DNA of 64,000 bases from Methylocapsa palsarum (GCF_900114285.1 NZ_FOSN01000012.1:52782-116781); one strand, 5' to 3'. Shown: positions 44,990 to 55,551, counted from the first letter of the stretch. Numbers and translations: made by a program. Notes: generated by a model from the sequence alone, not told the origin.

Positions 44990-46228
44990 CTACGACTTGA
45001 TCTGGATTGGCTTCGACGCGGGCAGGCACTCGCGCACCTTCCCGGCGATTTCGCCGACGGTAATCGCTCTCACGCCTTCTACATTGTGGACGATTCTGTG
45101 CCGGGAGCCGTAAGGATGCCATGTATGCGGCAAGTTGTTTCCTCCAAAGGGAGCGACGCATGTGACGCCGCAAGCCGCCGCCAGGTGCATCGGACCGGAA
45201 TCATGACCAACGAAAAGGCTGGCGCGTGAAAGCGCGGCCGCGCTTTCACGCGGCGCCAGCCGGCCGCAGGCGTTGACTACCCGGCCCGGCCAGCTTTGTG
45301 TGACCGCATCGACGCAGGCGGCGTCCTCGGCGACGCCGACGATGAGGAGGCCGTAACCTCCATGCGTCGTCGCGAGATTCGCGAAGAGCGCGCTCCAATT
45401 GTCGTCGCCCCAATGTTTGCCGGCGACCTTGCCGCCCATATTGATCCCGACGAAAGGCCGGTCTTCGAAGGCGAGGATCGTTTCTGCGCCGACGGCAAGC
45501 TCGTGTTCGGCCAGCCGCAAGTCCCAGTTCGCAGAGTCTTTCAGATCGATCTCGCCTACCTCAGCGATGGAGCGGGCGAGCCTTTCGCACTCATACTCAC
45601 GTTCGCCTGTCGTTTCGTCGAAAATCCCTTTACGCGTGTCGAATCTCAAGGGGCCTCCAATAATTCTTTGGAAGCCGCACATTCGAAAAAATATCTGATC
45701 CCGGCAGGTCGACCAAAGTCCGCGCGGCTGGAGGAAAACGAGCGTGGACGCATTCAAAGCGAGGAGTTGCGACCTCAACCGCCAAAGCTGAGCGATCGAC
45801 CGCATGTTGACGGGATAGGCGATCACGCCGTCGATGAGGCCCGAACCGTCCAGAACCGCCTCGAGAGGAGCGGCTTTCGACGAAACGGGATTGTTGGTGA
45901 GAACAATCCGCTCGGCGTCAGGAAAGACCTGCGCGAGCTTATGAAAACAGGGCAGGGCGACGACCGTATCGCCGAGGCTTCCAAGTCTGAAGATGACAAT
46001 CCGGTCGGGGGATGCTCCCGCGCGTTTCTCTTTGGGACCGTCGAGTTCGACGAAACGGACCCGTTTGTCGCCGGATTTTTCGGCAGCGAATTTGCTATCG
46101 GCGGCGTCTGTGCGGCCCCAGGCTACGGCGTCGATTTGACTGACGAGTGTGGTGGCGGATTTCTTGAGGCGGTCAATAAGATGGAAAAGATCGAATTCGG
46201 ACTTGTTCGATGCAGTCAATCTTCGCAC
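44990..46228 (-). CDS. Glycosyltransferase family 9 (heptosyltransferase-like)
   Basis: 412 residues from GTG 46228, with AAGGGG eight bases upstream; a TTG at 46234 is the alternative. The first 75 residues are charged and not conserved. Then DRIVIFRLGSLGDTVVALPC opens the GT9 fold; FVGINMGGKVAGKHWGDDNW and LFVGHDSGPMHLAAACGVTC near 335 are the acceptor and ADP-sugar motifs. It probably adds heptose or a related sugar to a core or capsule. It is the first gene before gmhB. Confidence 0.87.
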   Translation of the reverse strand: MRRLTASNKSEFDLFHLIDRLKKSATTLVSQIDAVAWGRTDAADSKFAAEKSGDKRVRFVELDGPKEKRAGASPDRIVIFRLGSLGDTVVALPCFHKLAQVFPDAERIVLTNNPVSSKAAPLEAVLDGSGLIDGVIAYPVNMRSIAQLWRLRSQLLALNASTLVFLQPRGLWSTCRDQIFFRMCGFQRIIGGPLRFDTRKGIFDETTGEREYECERLARSIAEVGEIDLKDSANWDLRLAEHELAVGAETILAFEDRPFVGINMGGKVAGKHWGDDNWSALFANLATTHGGYGLLIVGVAEDAACVDAVTQSWPGRVVNACGRLAPRESAAALSRASLFVGHDSGPMHLAAACGVTCVAPFGGNNLPHTWHPYGSRHRIVHNVEGVRAITVGEIAGKVRECLPASKPIQIKS

Positions 46229-46491
46229 TTGCAAATCCCCTTGCTTTCGGCATCACCCGATTCACGTCCTCGTCAAAGGCGTGGCTAGTGTTAGCGGAGG
46301 AGTCAAAACGGCTCGGCGCAGTCGTCCCGTTTCTACAATGAACGGCGGCGAGACAAATTTCTAACGTGCTCCATCGGCAAAGCAAAAGTCGTTCCGCACA
46401 CCAATCAGGTTTATTCTAGAGCTTAAGCTACTATAGCACTAAAGGGGTTCTAAGGAAAGCTCATGAACCGGGTCGTAATCGACCGGAATCA

Positions 46492-47184
46492 TTATGAACT
46501 CTCTGGTTGTAGTGGAGACGCGGGCTTGATCGCGGACTCCTCCAGCAGTTCTTTCACGAGGGCTTCTATGCCTTCCCTGACCCGGGTCTTGCGGCGCCGT
46601 TCCGCCGTGAGGATGCAACAGAGGTCGTCAAACGTATCCTGCAGATCGTGATTGACGAGAACGTAGTCATATTCCGCCCAGCGAAGGATGTCCTCACGCG
46701 CGTTGGCGAGTCTTTTGGCGATTGATTCGGGCGAATCTTCCGCGCGTCTCTCCAGCCGGGCGCGCAGTTCCTTCATCGACGGCGGCAGGATGAAAACGGT
46801 CACGACGTCGGCGCCCGAGTTCTGCCTGACCTGCTGGGTTCCTTGGTAATCGATATCGAACAGAACATCGCGTCCGCGCCCGAGAACCGCGGCGACCGGC
46901 GCGCGAGGCGTGCCGTAAAGGTTCCCGTGCACTTCGGCCCATTCGAGCAGTTCTCCCGCATCCCTCAGGGTTTCGAACTGCCTGCGATCGATAAACGTAT
47001 AATGGATGCCGTCGATTTCGCTCGACCGCCGGAGTCGGGTCGTGACCGAGATCGAAAGCGTGAGATCGAGTTCCTTGGTTTGCAGCAACATGCGGGTCAG
47101 CGTCGTCTTTCCGGCGCCCGAAGGCGAGGAAAGGATCAGCATCAAACCTTGGTGCGGCGCGCCCCGCTCGGGAGCCTCCCGCAT
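46492..47184 (-). CDS. gmk: Guanylate kinase
   Basis: 230 residues from ATG 47184; another ATG at 47220 would add 12 residues. It phosphorylates GMP to GDP. LMLILSSPSGAGKTTLTRML is the P-loop; VTTRLRRSSEIDGIHYTFI, FLEWAEVHGNLYGTPRAPV-like and VLFDIDYQGTQQVRQNSG follow as in the family, with YDYVLVNHDLQDTFDDL near the end. It lies just downstream of era. The C-terminal 25 residues are variable. Confidence 0.93.
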   Translation of the reverse strand: MREAPERGAPHQGLMLILSSPSGAGKTTLTRMLLQTKELDLTLSISVTTRLRRSSEIDGIHYTFIDRRQFETLRDAGELLEWAEVHGNLYGTPRAPVAAVLGRGRDVLFDIDYQGTQQVRQNSGADVVTVFILPPSMKELRARLERRAEDSPESIAKRLANAREDILRWAEYDYVLVNHDLQDTFDDLCCILTAERRRKTRVREGIEALVKELLEESAIKPASPLQPESS

Positions 47185-47404
47185 CGCCTGTTGCCCCGCA
47201 AAGCGCTCGATTTGCCGCATTCTGTCTGTCTTACTCAAGATGGCCGGTAAATCCGCGACGCCGCTTGAATTGGTCCGCAGCGGAAGATTTTCACTTGGCG
47301 GAAGGTTTGATCTCGAGCGGAGCGGCCCGGCACCATAAGGCGGCGCGCGATCCGGCTCAAGAAGGAGATCGCGGATCAACCCGCGCCGGATTTTGAACAT
47401 TCCC

Positions 47405-48319
47405 TCAGTGTTTGGGAAAATCCAGCCCCATTTCTCGATATCGCTGCGGATCGTCGGCCCAGTTCTCCCTTACCTTGACAAAGAGGAACAGGTGAACGGT
47501 CTGGTCGGTCGCCTCCATGATCTCCTTTCGGGCCGCCGCGCCGATCGCCTTGATGGTCCGGCCTCCTTCGCCGATGACGATCTTCTTATGGCCCTCGCGG
47601 GTGACGTAGATGGTCTGTTCGATGCGCACAGACTTGTCCTTGAGATCTTTCCAGAGCTCGGTCTCGACGGTCGATTGATAGGGCAGTTCGTCGTGCAAAC
47701 GCTCAAAGATCTTTTCGCGCGTGATTTCGGCCGCGAGCGTGCGCAGCGGGGCGTCGGAAATCTGGTCTTCCGGATAGAGCCAGGGCCCGGCGGGCATCAG
47801 CTCGGCGAGTTTCTGCCTGAATTTAGGAACGCCATGCCCGCGAAGCGCCGAAATCATGAACGTCTCAGCGAAATTGAGTTCGCGGTTCAGCTTTTCAGCC
47901 AGTTCGAGCAGGCTCGGCGGTTCAACCGAGTCGATCTTGTTCAGGACGAGGATCCTGACGCCGCCGAGGTGCGTCAGCCTGGCGAGAATCGCGCTCACCT
48001 CTTCGTCCATGCCCTTGCGGGCGTCGACCAGCAGCGCGATCGCGTCGGCGTCGGTCGCGCCGCCCCAGGCGGAGGTCACCATCGCCCGGTCGAGCCTGCG
48101 TTTCGGCGCGAAAATGCCCGGAGTGTCGACGAAGATGATCTGCGCCGCGCCTTCGATCGCGATGCCGCGCACGAGGCTCCGCGTCGTCTGCACCTTGCGC
48201 GAGACGATCGAGACCTTGGCCCCGGCGAGCTGATTGATCAGCGTCGATTTTCCGGCGTTCGGGGCGCCGATCAGCGCGACGAAACCACAGCGCGTCGCAA
48301 TCTCATCCGGCGCGTTCAT
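47405..48319 (-). CDS. era: GTPase Era
   Basis: 304 residues from ATG 48319. Era binds 16S rRNA and helps 30S assembly. FVALIGAPNAGKSTLINQLA is G1; QTTRSLVRGI G2; FVDTPGIFAPKRRLDRAMV G3; VLNKIDSV G4. The C-terminal KH domain has ETELWKDLKDKSVRIEQTIY and HKKIVIGEGGRTIKAIGA. Its start overlaps the rnc stop (ATGA), the conserved rnc-era order. Confidence 0.97.
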   Translation of the reverse strand: MNAPDEIATRCGFVALIGAPNAGKSTLINQLAGAKVSIVSRKVQTTRSLVRGIAIEGAAQIIFVDTPGIFAPKRRLDRAMVTSAWGGATDADAIALLVDARKGMDEEVSAILARLTHLGGVRILVLNKIDSVEPPSLLELAEKLNRELNFAETFMISALRGHGVPKFRQKLAELMPAGPWLYPEDQISDAPLRTLAAEITREKIFERLHDELPYQSTVETELWKDLKDKSVRIEQTIYVTREGHKKIVIGEGGRTIKAIGAAARKEIMEATDQTVHLFLFVKVRENWADDPQRYREMGLDFPKH

Positions 48320-49026
48320 CCGACTCCCTTCTGATCGGCCAGGCCAATCCCTTCGCGGGTCAGGAATTTCGCCGCCGCGGCTTGTTCGGCGAGGCGTTTT
48401 GCGAGCCCCTTCGCCCTGGCCTCGGGAAAGCCGGCGACTTCGACGCACACCGTGAATTCCGGCGCATGATCTGGTCCTGACCGCTCGATCTCCCGATAGA
48501 ACGGCACCGGAAGGCCGCGCGCCTGCGCCCATTCCTGCAAGGCGGTCTTCGGATCGCGCAGCGGCCGGCGGGGCGACCGCATCAACCCTTCGAACGCGCC
48601 CGTGACGATCTCCTTCGCCTTGGCGTAGCCGGCGTCGATGAAGACCGCCCCGATGACGGATTCACAGACGTCGCCAAGGATCGCCATATTGGCGGGGCCG
48701 CCGAGCTTTTCGCTTTCCCCGAGCCTGAGGAAGTCTTGGACGCCCCAGTCCATCGCGACCTCGGCGCAGCTTTCCTTGCGCACGAGATCGGCGAGGCGGC
48801 GCGACAATTCGCCCTCGTCGGCGCCCGGAAAGGCTTCGTAAAGCATCTGCGCCACGACGAGGCCGAGCACGCGGTCGCCCAGAAATTCGAGCCGCTGATA
48901 GGTCTCGCGCTTCGAGCCCGCTGCGGCGCTCATATGGGTCAAAGCGGCGGCGATCAGCGCGGCGTCGGAGAAGGAATGCCCGATGCGCTTTTCAAGAGCG
49001 CTGACGTCCAGGTTCTGGCGGCCCAT
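48316..49026 (-). CDS. rnc: Ribonuclease III
   Basis: 236 residues. It cuts double-stranded RNA, including rRNA precursors. ETYQRLEFLGDRVLGLVVA is the catalytic signature near residue 41; AILGDVCESVIGAVFIDAG near 118 the second acidic patch; the double-stranded RNA-binding domain is PKTALQEWAQARGLPVPFY to the end. It overlaps era by four bases and follows lepB with one base between them. Confidence 0.97.
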   Translation of the reverse strand: MGRQNLDVSALEKRIGHSFSDAALIAAALTHMSAAAGSKRETYQRLEFLGDRVLGLVVAQMLYEAFPGADEGELSRRLADLVRKESCAEVAMDWGVQDFLRLGESEKLGGPANMAILGDVCESVIGAVFIDAGYAKAKEIVTGAFEGLMRSPRRPLRDPKTALQEWAQARGLPVPFYREIERSGPDHAPEFTVCVEVAGFPEARAKGLAKRLAEQAAAAKFLTREGIGLADQKGVG

Positions 49027-49027
49027 C

Positions 49028-49861
49028 CTATTTCACGGGTTTCAGCATCCGGCTCCAGCGGGCCGTCCAGGGCCATTCCCAGAAAGCCCACGCGGGTTCG
49101 CCTTTTCCCACCGAAAAGAAAATCAGCTCCGCTCGGCCGACGAGGTTTTCGAACGGCACGAACCCCACGCCGCCTTGCTCGGGCGAGATCCGGCTGTCGG
49201 TGGAATTGTCCCGGTTGTCGCCCATCATGAAATAATGCCTCTCGGGCACCTCGAAGAGCTGGGTGTTGTCGTTAAATCCGGTGTCGCCCTGGATTTCGAT
49301 GATCGTGTGCTCGACGCCGCCGGGCAGGGTTTCCCGATAGGTCGGAACATCGGTCTCGCGGCCATAGAAGTCCTCGGTATGCGCCTTGGCGATCGGTTCG
49401 CGCGGCACGATCTCGCCATTGATGAAGAGATGTCCGCCCTTCATCTGCACCGTATCTCCCGGCAGCCCGATCACGCGCTTGATGTAATCGGTCTGGCCGT
49501 CCCGCGGCAGTTTGAACACGACCACGTCGCCCCGTTTTGGCGCGGACGCAAGAATGCGATCCGGAAACAGGGACGCGGGAAAGCAGATCGGACTGGACCC
49601 GTCGAGGTGTGTCGGGATGCACGGCAGGGAATATCTGGAATAGCCGTAGGCGTATTTGGAGACGAACAGATAATCTCCGATCAGAAGCGTCGGGATCATC
49701 GAGCCGGAGGGAATGTTGAAGGGCTGAAACAGAAACGTTCGCACGACAAGCGCGATGAGCAGCGCCTGTAGGATGACTTTCAGGGTGTCGCCCCAGCTTT
49801 CGTCTTTCGCGCGCGGCTTTGCGTCCGCCCCTTTTCGGTCAAGCCGCGTTGGCTCAGTCAT
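49028..49861 (-). CDS. lepB: Signal peptidase I
   Basis: 277 residues from ATG 49861. It cleaves Sec/Tat signal peptides at the periplasmic side of the inner membrane. A single membrane segment (VILQALLIALVVRTFLFQ) is followed by FNIPSGSMIPTLLIGDYLFV with the catalytic Ser; YIKRVIGLPGDTVQMKGG holds the catalytic Lys; MMGDNRDNSTDSR the last box. It lies before rnc. Repeat copy F is upstream. Confidence 0.96.
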   Translation of the reverse strand: MTEPTRLDRKGADAKPRAKDESWGDTLKVILQALLIALVVRTFLFQPFNIPSGSMIPTLLIGDYLFVSKYAYGYSRYSLPCIPTHLDGSSPICFPASLFPDRILASAPKRGDVVVFKLPRDGQTDYIKRVIGLPGDTVQMKGGHLFINGEIVPREPIAKAHTEDFYGRETDVPTYRETLPGGVEHTIIEIQGDTGFNDNTQLFEVPERHYFMMGDNRDNSTDSRISPEQGGVGFVPFENLVGRAELIFFSVGKGEPAWAFWEWPWTARWSRMLKPVK

Positions 49862-50029
49862 GTGCTTTAATCTCTCCAGGCGGAATTCGCCGCGCAGCCG
49901 GGTGGGGCGAAGGCATAGGCGCCCTTGCGCGGCGCCGTCAAGCGCCGCCGCAGGAACGGGGAAACGGGTCATTACCACGCGGCGGAAACACGGTACAGGG
50001 CGGGGCGCCGGAAGAGGCGCTACCGCTTA

Positions 50030-50141
50030 GAGCGCTTTCCGATCGCATGAAGTCATGCGATCGATCAGAAATCGCTCCAGAGTCAAAAGCTTAAGCATAG
50101 TCTTGTCGATTGGATGGTTTCACTCCGATCGGAATAGGCAC
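50030..50141 (+). repeat. Dispersed palindromic element, copy F
   Basis: A 112-bp full copy, nearly identical in layout to D: ends GAGCGCTTTCCGATCG and CGATCGGAATAGGCAC, flanked by TA at 50028-50029 and 50142-50143. Inner stem GATCGCATGA/TCATGCGATC. The TAG stop of acpS (minus strand) is the right TA plus the element's terminal base. It lies between acpS and lepB, so the operon is transcribed across it. Confidence 0.9.
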
Positions 50142-50584
50142 TAAACGTCAAAAATCCCATTTCCCGCCGAATCGAGGAGCGCCTCCGGGTCTTCGAGCGC
50201 CTCGATGATCACCTGCGCCTGCGCCAACGGATATTCGTCGGTCAGGGTCAGATGGATGATTGCGCGATGGCCGAGCGGCGTTAAGGCGGCGAGCCTTTTT
50301 GCTGCGCCTCCGGTCAGGGCCATGGTCGGCTTGCCGGAGGGGAGATTGACGACGCCAAGGTCCCGGAACGCGACGCCCAGCCGGAAGCCGGTGCCCAAAG
50401 CCTTGGCGCAGGCCTCCTTGGCGGCGAAACGCTTGGCGTAGGACGCGGCCCGTCCGGCCCGTCCGTCCGATTTGCGGCGCTCGATGTCGGTGAAGCAGCG
50501 GTTGGCGAAGCGTACGCCAAACCGTTCGAGCGAATGTTCGATGCGGCGGATGTCGCAGAGATCGTTGCCGAATCCGATGATCAT
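50141..50584 (-). CDS. acpS: Holo-[acyl-carrier-protein] synthase
   Basis: 147 residues, within the normal range. It attaches the 4'-phosphopantetheine arm to [25 protein letters not shown] opens the fold with the Mg-binding Asp; [19 protein letters not shown] is the second signature; [16 protein letters not shown] ends it. Its stop codon is formed by repeat copy F. It follows pdxJ by 18 bases, as in other alphaproteobacteria. Confidence 0.96.
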   Translation of the reverse strand: MIIGFGNDLCDIRRIEHSLERFGVRFANRCFTDIERRKSDGRAGRAASYAKRFAAKEACAKALGTGFRLGVAFRDLGVVNLPSGKPTMALTGGAAKRLAALTPLGHRAIIHLTLTDEYPLAQAQVIIEALEDPEALLDSAGNGIFDV

Positions 50585-50602
50585 CCGGTCAGAATCCGCC
50601 AG

Positions 50603-51358
50603 TCACTTTGCTCGCGCGCGCCCGGCGTTCATCGCCGCCCGCATTTTCTTGATTGCGGGACCAAGGCCGATGAAGACGGCCTCGCTGACCAGAAAATGTC
50701 CAATATTCAGTTCGGCGATCTGAGGCAAGGCGGCGATCGCCTCCGCCGTTTCGAAGTCGAGCCCGTGGCCCGCATGGCATTCGAGCCCGAGGCCGCTGGC
50801 GCGCAGGACCGCGGCCCCGATCCGCGCGAATTCCGCCGCCGCGCGCTGGGTCTCGCCCGCCAGAGCCGCATGGCACCACGCGCCGGTGTGAAACTCGACC
50901 ACCGGCGCGCCGATGGAGCGCGCCGCCTCGACCGCCTCGCTGGAGGGTTCGATGAAAAGCGACACCCTGACGCCGCCGCGGGCGAGTTCGGAAACGAAAA
51001 CCCTCAGATGATCGTGGCCGCCGAGCACGTCGAGACCGCCCTCGGTCGTTCGTTCGGTTCGCCGCTCCGGAACGAGGCATGCGGCGTGCGGTCTGATCCT
51101 GAGGGCGATGTCAAGCATCTGCTCGGTTGCCGCCATTTCGAAATTCAGGGGAGTCGAAATCTCTTGCTTCAGCCGGACCATGTCGTCGTCGCGGATGTGG
51201 CGGCGGTCCTCGCGAAGGTGAGCCGTGATCCCGTCGGCGCCGGCTTCGATCGCGAGGAGCGCGGCGCGGACGGGATCCGGAAAGGTCTCGCCCCTGGCGT
51301 TTCTGAGGGTCGCGACATGATCGACGTTGACGCCGAGGCGCAGGGGTGAAAGCGGCAT
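50603..51358 (-). CDS. pdxJ: Pyridoxine 5'-phosphate synthase
   Basis: 251 residues. It condenses DXP with 3-amino-2-oxopropyl phosphate in vitamin B6 synthesis. [20 protein letters not shown] starts the barrel; [58 protein letters not shown] and [20 protein letters not shown] follow as in PdxJ. It precedes acpS on the same strand and follows the ABC exporter gene. Confidence 0.96.
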   Translation of the reverse strand: MPLSPLRLGVNVDHVATLRNARGETFPDPVRAALLAIEAGADGITAHLREDRRHIRDDDMVRLKQEISTPLNFEMAATEQMLDIALRIRPHAACLVPERRTERTTEGGLDVLGGHDHLRVFVSELARGGVRVSLFIEPSSEAVEAARSIGAPVVEFHTGAWCHAALAGETQRAAAEFARIGAAVLRASGLGLECHAGHGLDFETAEAIAALPQIAELNIGHFLVSEAVFIGLGPAIKKMRAAMNAGRARAK

Positions 51359-51369
51359 GGGGTTCCCGG

Positions 51370-53187
51370 TCAGCGTGGTCTGTTGAGGCGATAGCCGAGA
51401 ATGCCCGGCTTGTCTTGCGATGAAGCGGTAAAGCCTCCGCCGCTTTGCGTCTCGAACAGACGGCGGTAGACGCCGCCGGGCTTCCTGACGAGCTCCTTGT
51501 GCGGGCCGTCCTCGATGATGCGGCCGGCGTCGAAGACGAGAATCCGGTCGAGGCGCTGGACCGTCGAAAGCCGGTGCGCGACGACGATCGTGGTGCGCCC
51601 TTCTGAGAGATGGTCTATGGCGTCGCGAATCAGCGCCTCGGAGAGCGAGTCGAGACTCGACGTCGCTTCGTCGAGAATAAGGATCGGGGTGGCAGCCAGA
51701 ATCGCGCGGGCGATGGCGACGCGCTGACGCTCCCCGCCCGAGAGCTTGACCCCCCGTTCGCCGACGAGGGTCTGGTAAAGCTTCGGCAAGCGGGCGACGA
51801 AGAGATCGGCGTGCGCCCAGGCGGCGGCCTGTTCGATCTCCGCCTCCAATGCCCCGGGCCGGCCGTAGGAGATATTTTCGGCGATCGAGCGATGAAACAG
51901 GGCGGGGTCCTGCGGCACGAGGCCGATCGCCTGCCTCAGGCTGGCCTGGGTGACCCCGGCGATATCCTCGCCGTCGATCAGGATTCGCCCGCCGTCGAGA
52001 TTGTAAAGGCGCTGCAACAGCTTGACGAAGGTCGATTTTCCCGCCCCGGAGGCGCCGACGAGGCCAATCTTTTCCCCTGGCTGGATCTCGAGGGAAAGGC
52101 TCTCGAACAGGGGCCCCGCCGCGCCGGAATAGCCGAACGTGACGTCATCGAAGACGACGCGCCCGCGCGGCACGGCCAGCGACATTGCGCCGGGCAGATC
52201 GCCGATATGGGGCTCGGTCTCGCAAAAGGCCGCAATGTCCTCCATTTCGTTGATGGATCTTTGGGCGACGCGGACATGCGCGCCCATGTCGCTCAGATAA
52301 CCGCGCACAAGCAGCTGGACCGAGACGAGGCTCGCGATGTCGCCGGGTCCTGCTTCGCCTTTCGACCACAGCCAGAGCCCGGCGCCGAGCATCGACGCCT
52401 GCATCGCGAGCAAGACCGCGGATTGCGCCGTCCCCGAGTAAACGCTGCGCCGCCACGCGATTGTCGTTTTTTCCCTCCAGCCCTCGGTCAGCCGCGCGAA
52501 GTCGAGGTCCTCTCGGGACTCGCCGGCGAAGGCCTTCACGGTCTGATTGGCGGTCAGGCTATCCGCGAGAAACGCGCTGAGGCGTGAATCCTCCGTTTGC
52601 GCGAGGCTGCTCGCCGGGGCGACCCAAGCCGTCGAAAGGGCGATGCTGACGCAGAGATAGATAAAAATGGACAGCGTCACCACTATTCCGAGCAGCGGCC
52701 ATCGGACCAGGAAGACGGTGCTCAGGGTCAGGGTAATGATCAGCGCCGGCGTGAACTGATAGACCATCGAATCGGTGAAATTGTCGAAAGCCCACATGCC
52801 GCGGGTGATCTTGCGCACGGTGGCGCCGGCGAAGGAATTGGCGTGCCAATCGGCTGAGAAGCGCTGGACTCGCGCGAAAGCGTCGACGACGAGCCGCGCC
52901 ATCGCCGCCGCCGCAAACTTGACAAGCACGAACTCTACCGCGCTACGAAGAAGTAAAACCGCCAGCACGAGGGCCAGCAGGCAGGCGAGCGCTCCGAGCC
53001 CGCGGGCGAGGTCGCGCTCTTGTCCCATCGCGACGGAATCGATGAGCCGGCCGGCCGCGAAGGGCGTCGCCACGTCGACAAGGGAGGACGCGACGCGCAA
53101 GGCGATCAGCGTGGCGAAGAGGCCTGGCGCCATGCGCCAATACCGCCAGACGAAGCGAAGCACCTGCTTGAAGGATGAGTCCGGCAT
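51370..53187 (-). CDS. ABC transporter, fused permease and ATPase
   Basis: 605 residues from ATG 53187. The first 320 residues contain six membrane segments of an exporter (type IV) permease; the ATPase part has Walker [15 protein letters not shown] near 393, Q-loop [13 protein letters not shown], the signature [16 protein letters not shown] and Walker [14 protein letters not shown] with His-loop VVAHRLST. It exports a lipid, peptide or drug; the substrate is unknown. It is inserted between rsh and pdxJ in an otherwise standard housekeeping block. A longer upstream frame is not protein-like. Confidence 0.92.
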   Translation of the reverse strand: MPDSSFKQVLRFVWRYWRMAPGLFATLIALRVASSLVDVATPFAAGRLIDSVAMGQERDLARGLGALACLLALVLAVLLLRSAVEFVLVKFAAAAMARLVVDAFARVQRFSADWHANSFAGATVRKITRGMWAFDNFTDSMVYQFTPALIITLTLSTVFLVRWPLLGIVVTLSIFIYLCVSIALSTAWVAPASSLAQTEDSRLSAFLADSLTANQTVKAFAGESREDLDFARLTEGWREKTTIAWRRSVYSGTAQSAVLLAMQASMLGAGLWLWSKGEAGPGDIASLVSVQLLVRGYLSDMGAHVRVAQRSINEMEDIAAFCETEPHIGDLPGAMSLAVPRGRVVFDDVTFGYSGAAGPLFESLSLEIQPGEKIGLVGASGAGKSTFVKLLQRLYNLDGGRILIDGEDIAGVTQASLRQAIGLVPQDPALFHRSIAENISYGRPGALEAEIEQAAAWAHADLFVARLPKLYQTLVGERGVKLSGGERQRVAIARAILAATPILILDEATSSLDSLSEALIRDAIDHLSEGRTTIVVAHRLSTVQRLDRILVFDAGRIIEDGPHKELVRKPGGVYRRLFETQSGGGFTASSQDKPGILGYRLNRPR

Positions 53188-53285
53188 GAATCGCCGCGGC
53201 GAACCAAGGCGCCGCGCTCCTGATGAATTTGGTGACGTGGACGCGACGCCTGCCGCCCGCTTGAGCGGCGACCGGGCGGCGGGCC

Positions 53286-55496
53286 TTACCCGTTGATCCG
53301 CTCGACCTTGTTGACGACCGGACGGGCCCGCAACTGCGACATGATGGCGTTCAGATGTTTCAGATCGTTGACTTCGATGTCGATGATCAATTCCCGAAAA
53401 TCGGCTGACAGGGGGTTCATCACGATGTTGTCGATATTGGCCGCAAGATCGCCGATCACTGTCGCGATCGTGCCGAGGGTGCCGGGTTCGTTGATCGCCG
53501 TGATCATGATTCGCGCCGGAAAAAACTCGTGGCGGCCGTCCTCGATATCCCATCGGACGTCGAGCCAGCGCTCCGGTTGCTCGTCAAACGCGGTCAGATC
53601 GGGCGATTGAATGGGATATATGGTGATGCCTTCGCCCGGCGTCAGGATGCCGACGATCCGGTCGCCAGGAACGGCGCCGCCGTTGGGCGCGAACCGCACC
53701 GGCAGGTCGCCCTGAATTCCACGAATGGGGATCGAATGCCCGGTCTGCTGCTCGCCGCCTTCGCCCGGGATTTTGAACACAAGGCTCGCCGCCTTTTGCA
53801 GGCCAAACCAGCCGGCTTCGCCGCGAGACGGGGATGACGGCGGTTTGCGTTCCTCGGTGAATTCCGGATAGACCGCCTTGACGACGTCGCCCGAAAACAT
53901 CTCGCCGCGTCCGACGGCGGCGAGAACGTCCTCGATGCTGCCGCGGGCGAGGCGCGGCAGGACTTTTTTCAGTTTGTCGTCGGAATAGGCTTTCGCGGCG
54001 CGCTCGAAGGCGCGGGTCACGATCTGGCGTCCAAGGCCGGCATATTGCGCCCGCACGGCGTCCCGGGTCGCCCGCCGGATCGCCGAACGCGCCTTGCCGG
54101 TGATGACGATGGATTCCCAGACCGCGGGCGGCGTCTGGTTTTCGGCGCGTGCGATCTCGACCTCATCGCCATTATGCAATTGGGACTGAAGCGGCGCATG
54201 GATGCCGTTGATCTTGGCTCCGACCGCGGAATTGCCGACGTCGGTATGAACGGCATAGGCGAAGTCGATCGGCGTCGCCCCGCGCGGGAGCGCAATCAGC
54301 CGGCCCTTCGGCGTAAAACAGAACACCTGATCGTGAAACAGTTCGAGTTTGGTGTGTTCGAGGAATTCTTCCGGCGTGTCGCCCTCGGCGAGAAGGCCAA
54401 TGGTCCGGCGCAGCCATTGATAGGCGCGGCTCTCGTTCGCCAGGGTTTCCCGGTTGGCGACGCGTCCGTCCTTATAGAGGGTGTGGGCGGCGATGCCGTT
54501 GCGGGCGACGTCCTGCATCGCGGCTGTTCGCACCTGGAGCTCCGCCCGCTGGCGCCCGGGTCCGACCACGGTCGTATGGATCGACTGGTAATCGTTCTGT
54601 TTCGGCGTCGAGATGTAATCCTTGAAACGGCCGGGAACGACCGCCCATTTCGTATGCACGACGCCGATGACGCGATAGCAATCCTCGACGCTCGAGACGA
54701 TGACGCGAAAGCCGAAGATGTCGGACAATTGCTCGAACGCGATCGATTTGCGCTCCATCTTGCGCCATACCGAATAGGGATGTTTCTGGCGTCCCTCGAC
54801 CTGCGCTTCTATGCCGCGCGCGGCGAGTTCGTCGGCCAACTCCTTTTCGATCTTGGCGATGATTTTCCCGTTCTTCTGGCGCAGATCGTCGAGCCGCGAC
54901 TCGATCATCGCGTAGGCGTCGGGCATGAGGTGACGAAAAGCCAGGCTCTCGAGTTCGTCGCGCATGCCCTGCATGCCCATTCGTCCGGCGAGAGGCGCAT
55001 AGATGTCGAGCGTTTCCTCGGCGACCCTCGCGCGCTTTTCAGGCGCCATATATTGGAGCGTGCGCATATTGTGCAGGCGGTCGGCGAGCTTTACGAGCAG
55101 GACGCGGACGTCCTCCGCCACCGCAAGAAGCAATTTGCGGAAATTCTCGGCCTGCGCGGCGCGCTTCGAGACGAGGTCGAGCTTTTTCAGCTTGGTGAGG
55201 CCGTCGACGAGCCGTGCGATGTCCGGACCAAAGAGCCGGTCGATTTCCTCACGCGTCGAATCGGTGTCTTCAATCGTGTCGTGAAGCACGGCGGCGACAA
55301 TCGTCGCGTCGTCCAGCTTCATGTCCGTGAGGATCGCGGCGACTTCGAGGGGATGGGAGAAATAAGGATCGCCCGAGGCGCGCTTTTGCGCTCCGTGCGC
55401 CTTCATTGCGTAAACATACGCGCGATTCAGCGACGCCTCGTCGGCTTGCGGGTTATATCGCCGCACCCGGTCAACGAGTTCGTATTGCCGCATCAT
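53286..55496 (-). CDS. rsh: Bifunctional (p)ppGpp synthetase/hydrolase
   Basis: 736 residues. It makes and degrades the stringent-response alarmone. The N-terminal HD hydrolase has YFSHPLEVAAILTDMKLDD and VLHDTIEDTDSTREEIDRLF; the synthetase has FGFRVIVSSVEDCYRVIGVV; then a TGS domain (FCFTPKGRLIALPRGATPID) and a C-terminal ACT domain (RIMITAINEPGTLGTIATV). Both catalytic sites look intact, so it is the single Rsh of alphaproteobacteria. A tandem repeat lies upstream, then rpoZ. Confidence 0.96.
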   Translation of the reverse strand: MMRQYELVDRVRRYNPQADEASLNRAYVYAMKAHGAQKRASGDPYFSHPLEVAAILTDMKLDDATIVAAVLHDTIEDTDSTREEIDRLFGPDIARLVDGLTKLKKLDLVSKRAAQAENFRKLLLAVAEDVRVLLVKLADRLHNMRTLQYMAPEKRARVAEETLDIYAPLAGRMGMQGMRDELESLAFRHLMPDAYAMIESRLDDLRQKNGKIIAKIEKELADELAARGIEAQVEGRQKHPYSVWRKMERKSIAFEQLSDIFGFRVIVSSVEDCYRVIGVVHTKWAVVPGRFKDYISTPKQNDYQSIHTTVVGPGRQRAELQVRTAAMQDVARNGIAAHTLYKDGRVANRETLANESRAYQWLRRTIGLLAEGDTPEEFLEHTKLELFHDQVFCFTPKGRLIALPRGATPIDFAYAVHTDVGNSAVGAKINGIHAPLQSQLHNGDEVEIARAENQTPPAVWESIVITGKARSAIRRATRDAVRAQYAGLGRQIVTRAFERAAKAYSDDKLKKVLPRLARGSIEDVLAAVGRGEMFSGDVVKAVYPEFTEERKPPSSPSRGEAGWFGLQKAASLVFKIPGEGGEQQTGHSIPIRGIQGDLPVRFAPNGGAVPGDRIVGILTPGEGITIYPIQSPDLTAFDEQPERWLDVRWDIEDGRHEFFPARIMITAINEPGTLGTIATVIGDLAANIDNIVMNPLSADFRELIIDIEVNDLKHLNAIMSQLRARPVVNKVERING

Positions 55497-55551
55497 GGCT
55501 TCAAGGACCTCCGCCTCAGGATGCAGTCAGGCGGTCAGCCGCGGTTGCTTT

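Noticed and set aside
46463..46651. Short plus-strand frame beginning MNRVVIDRNHYELSG with AAGGAAAG upstream
   Set aside because: The start looks real, but the rest overlaps gmk in another frame and has no coding character; it may be a remnant but is not supported.
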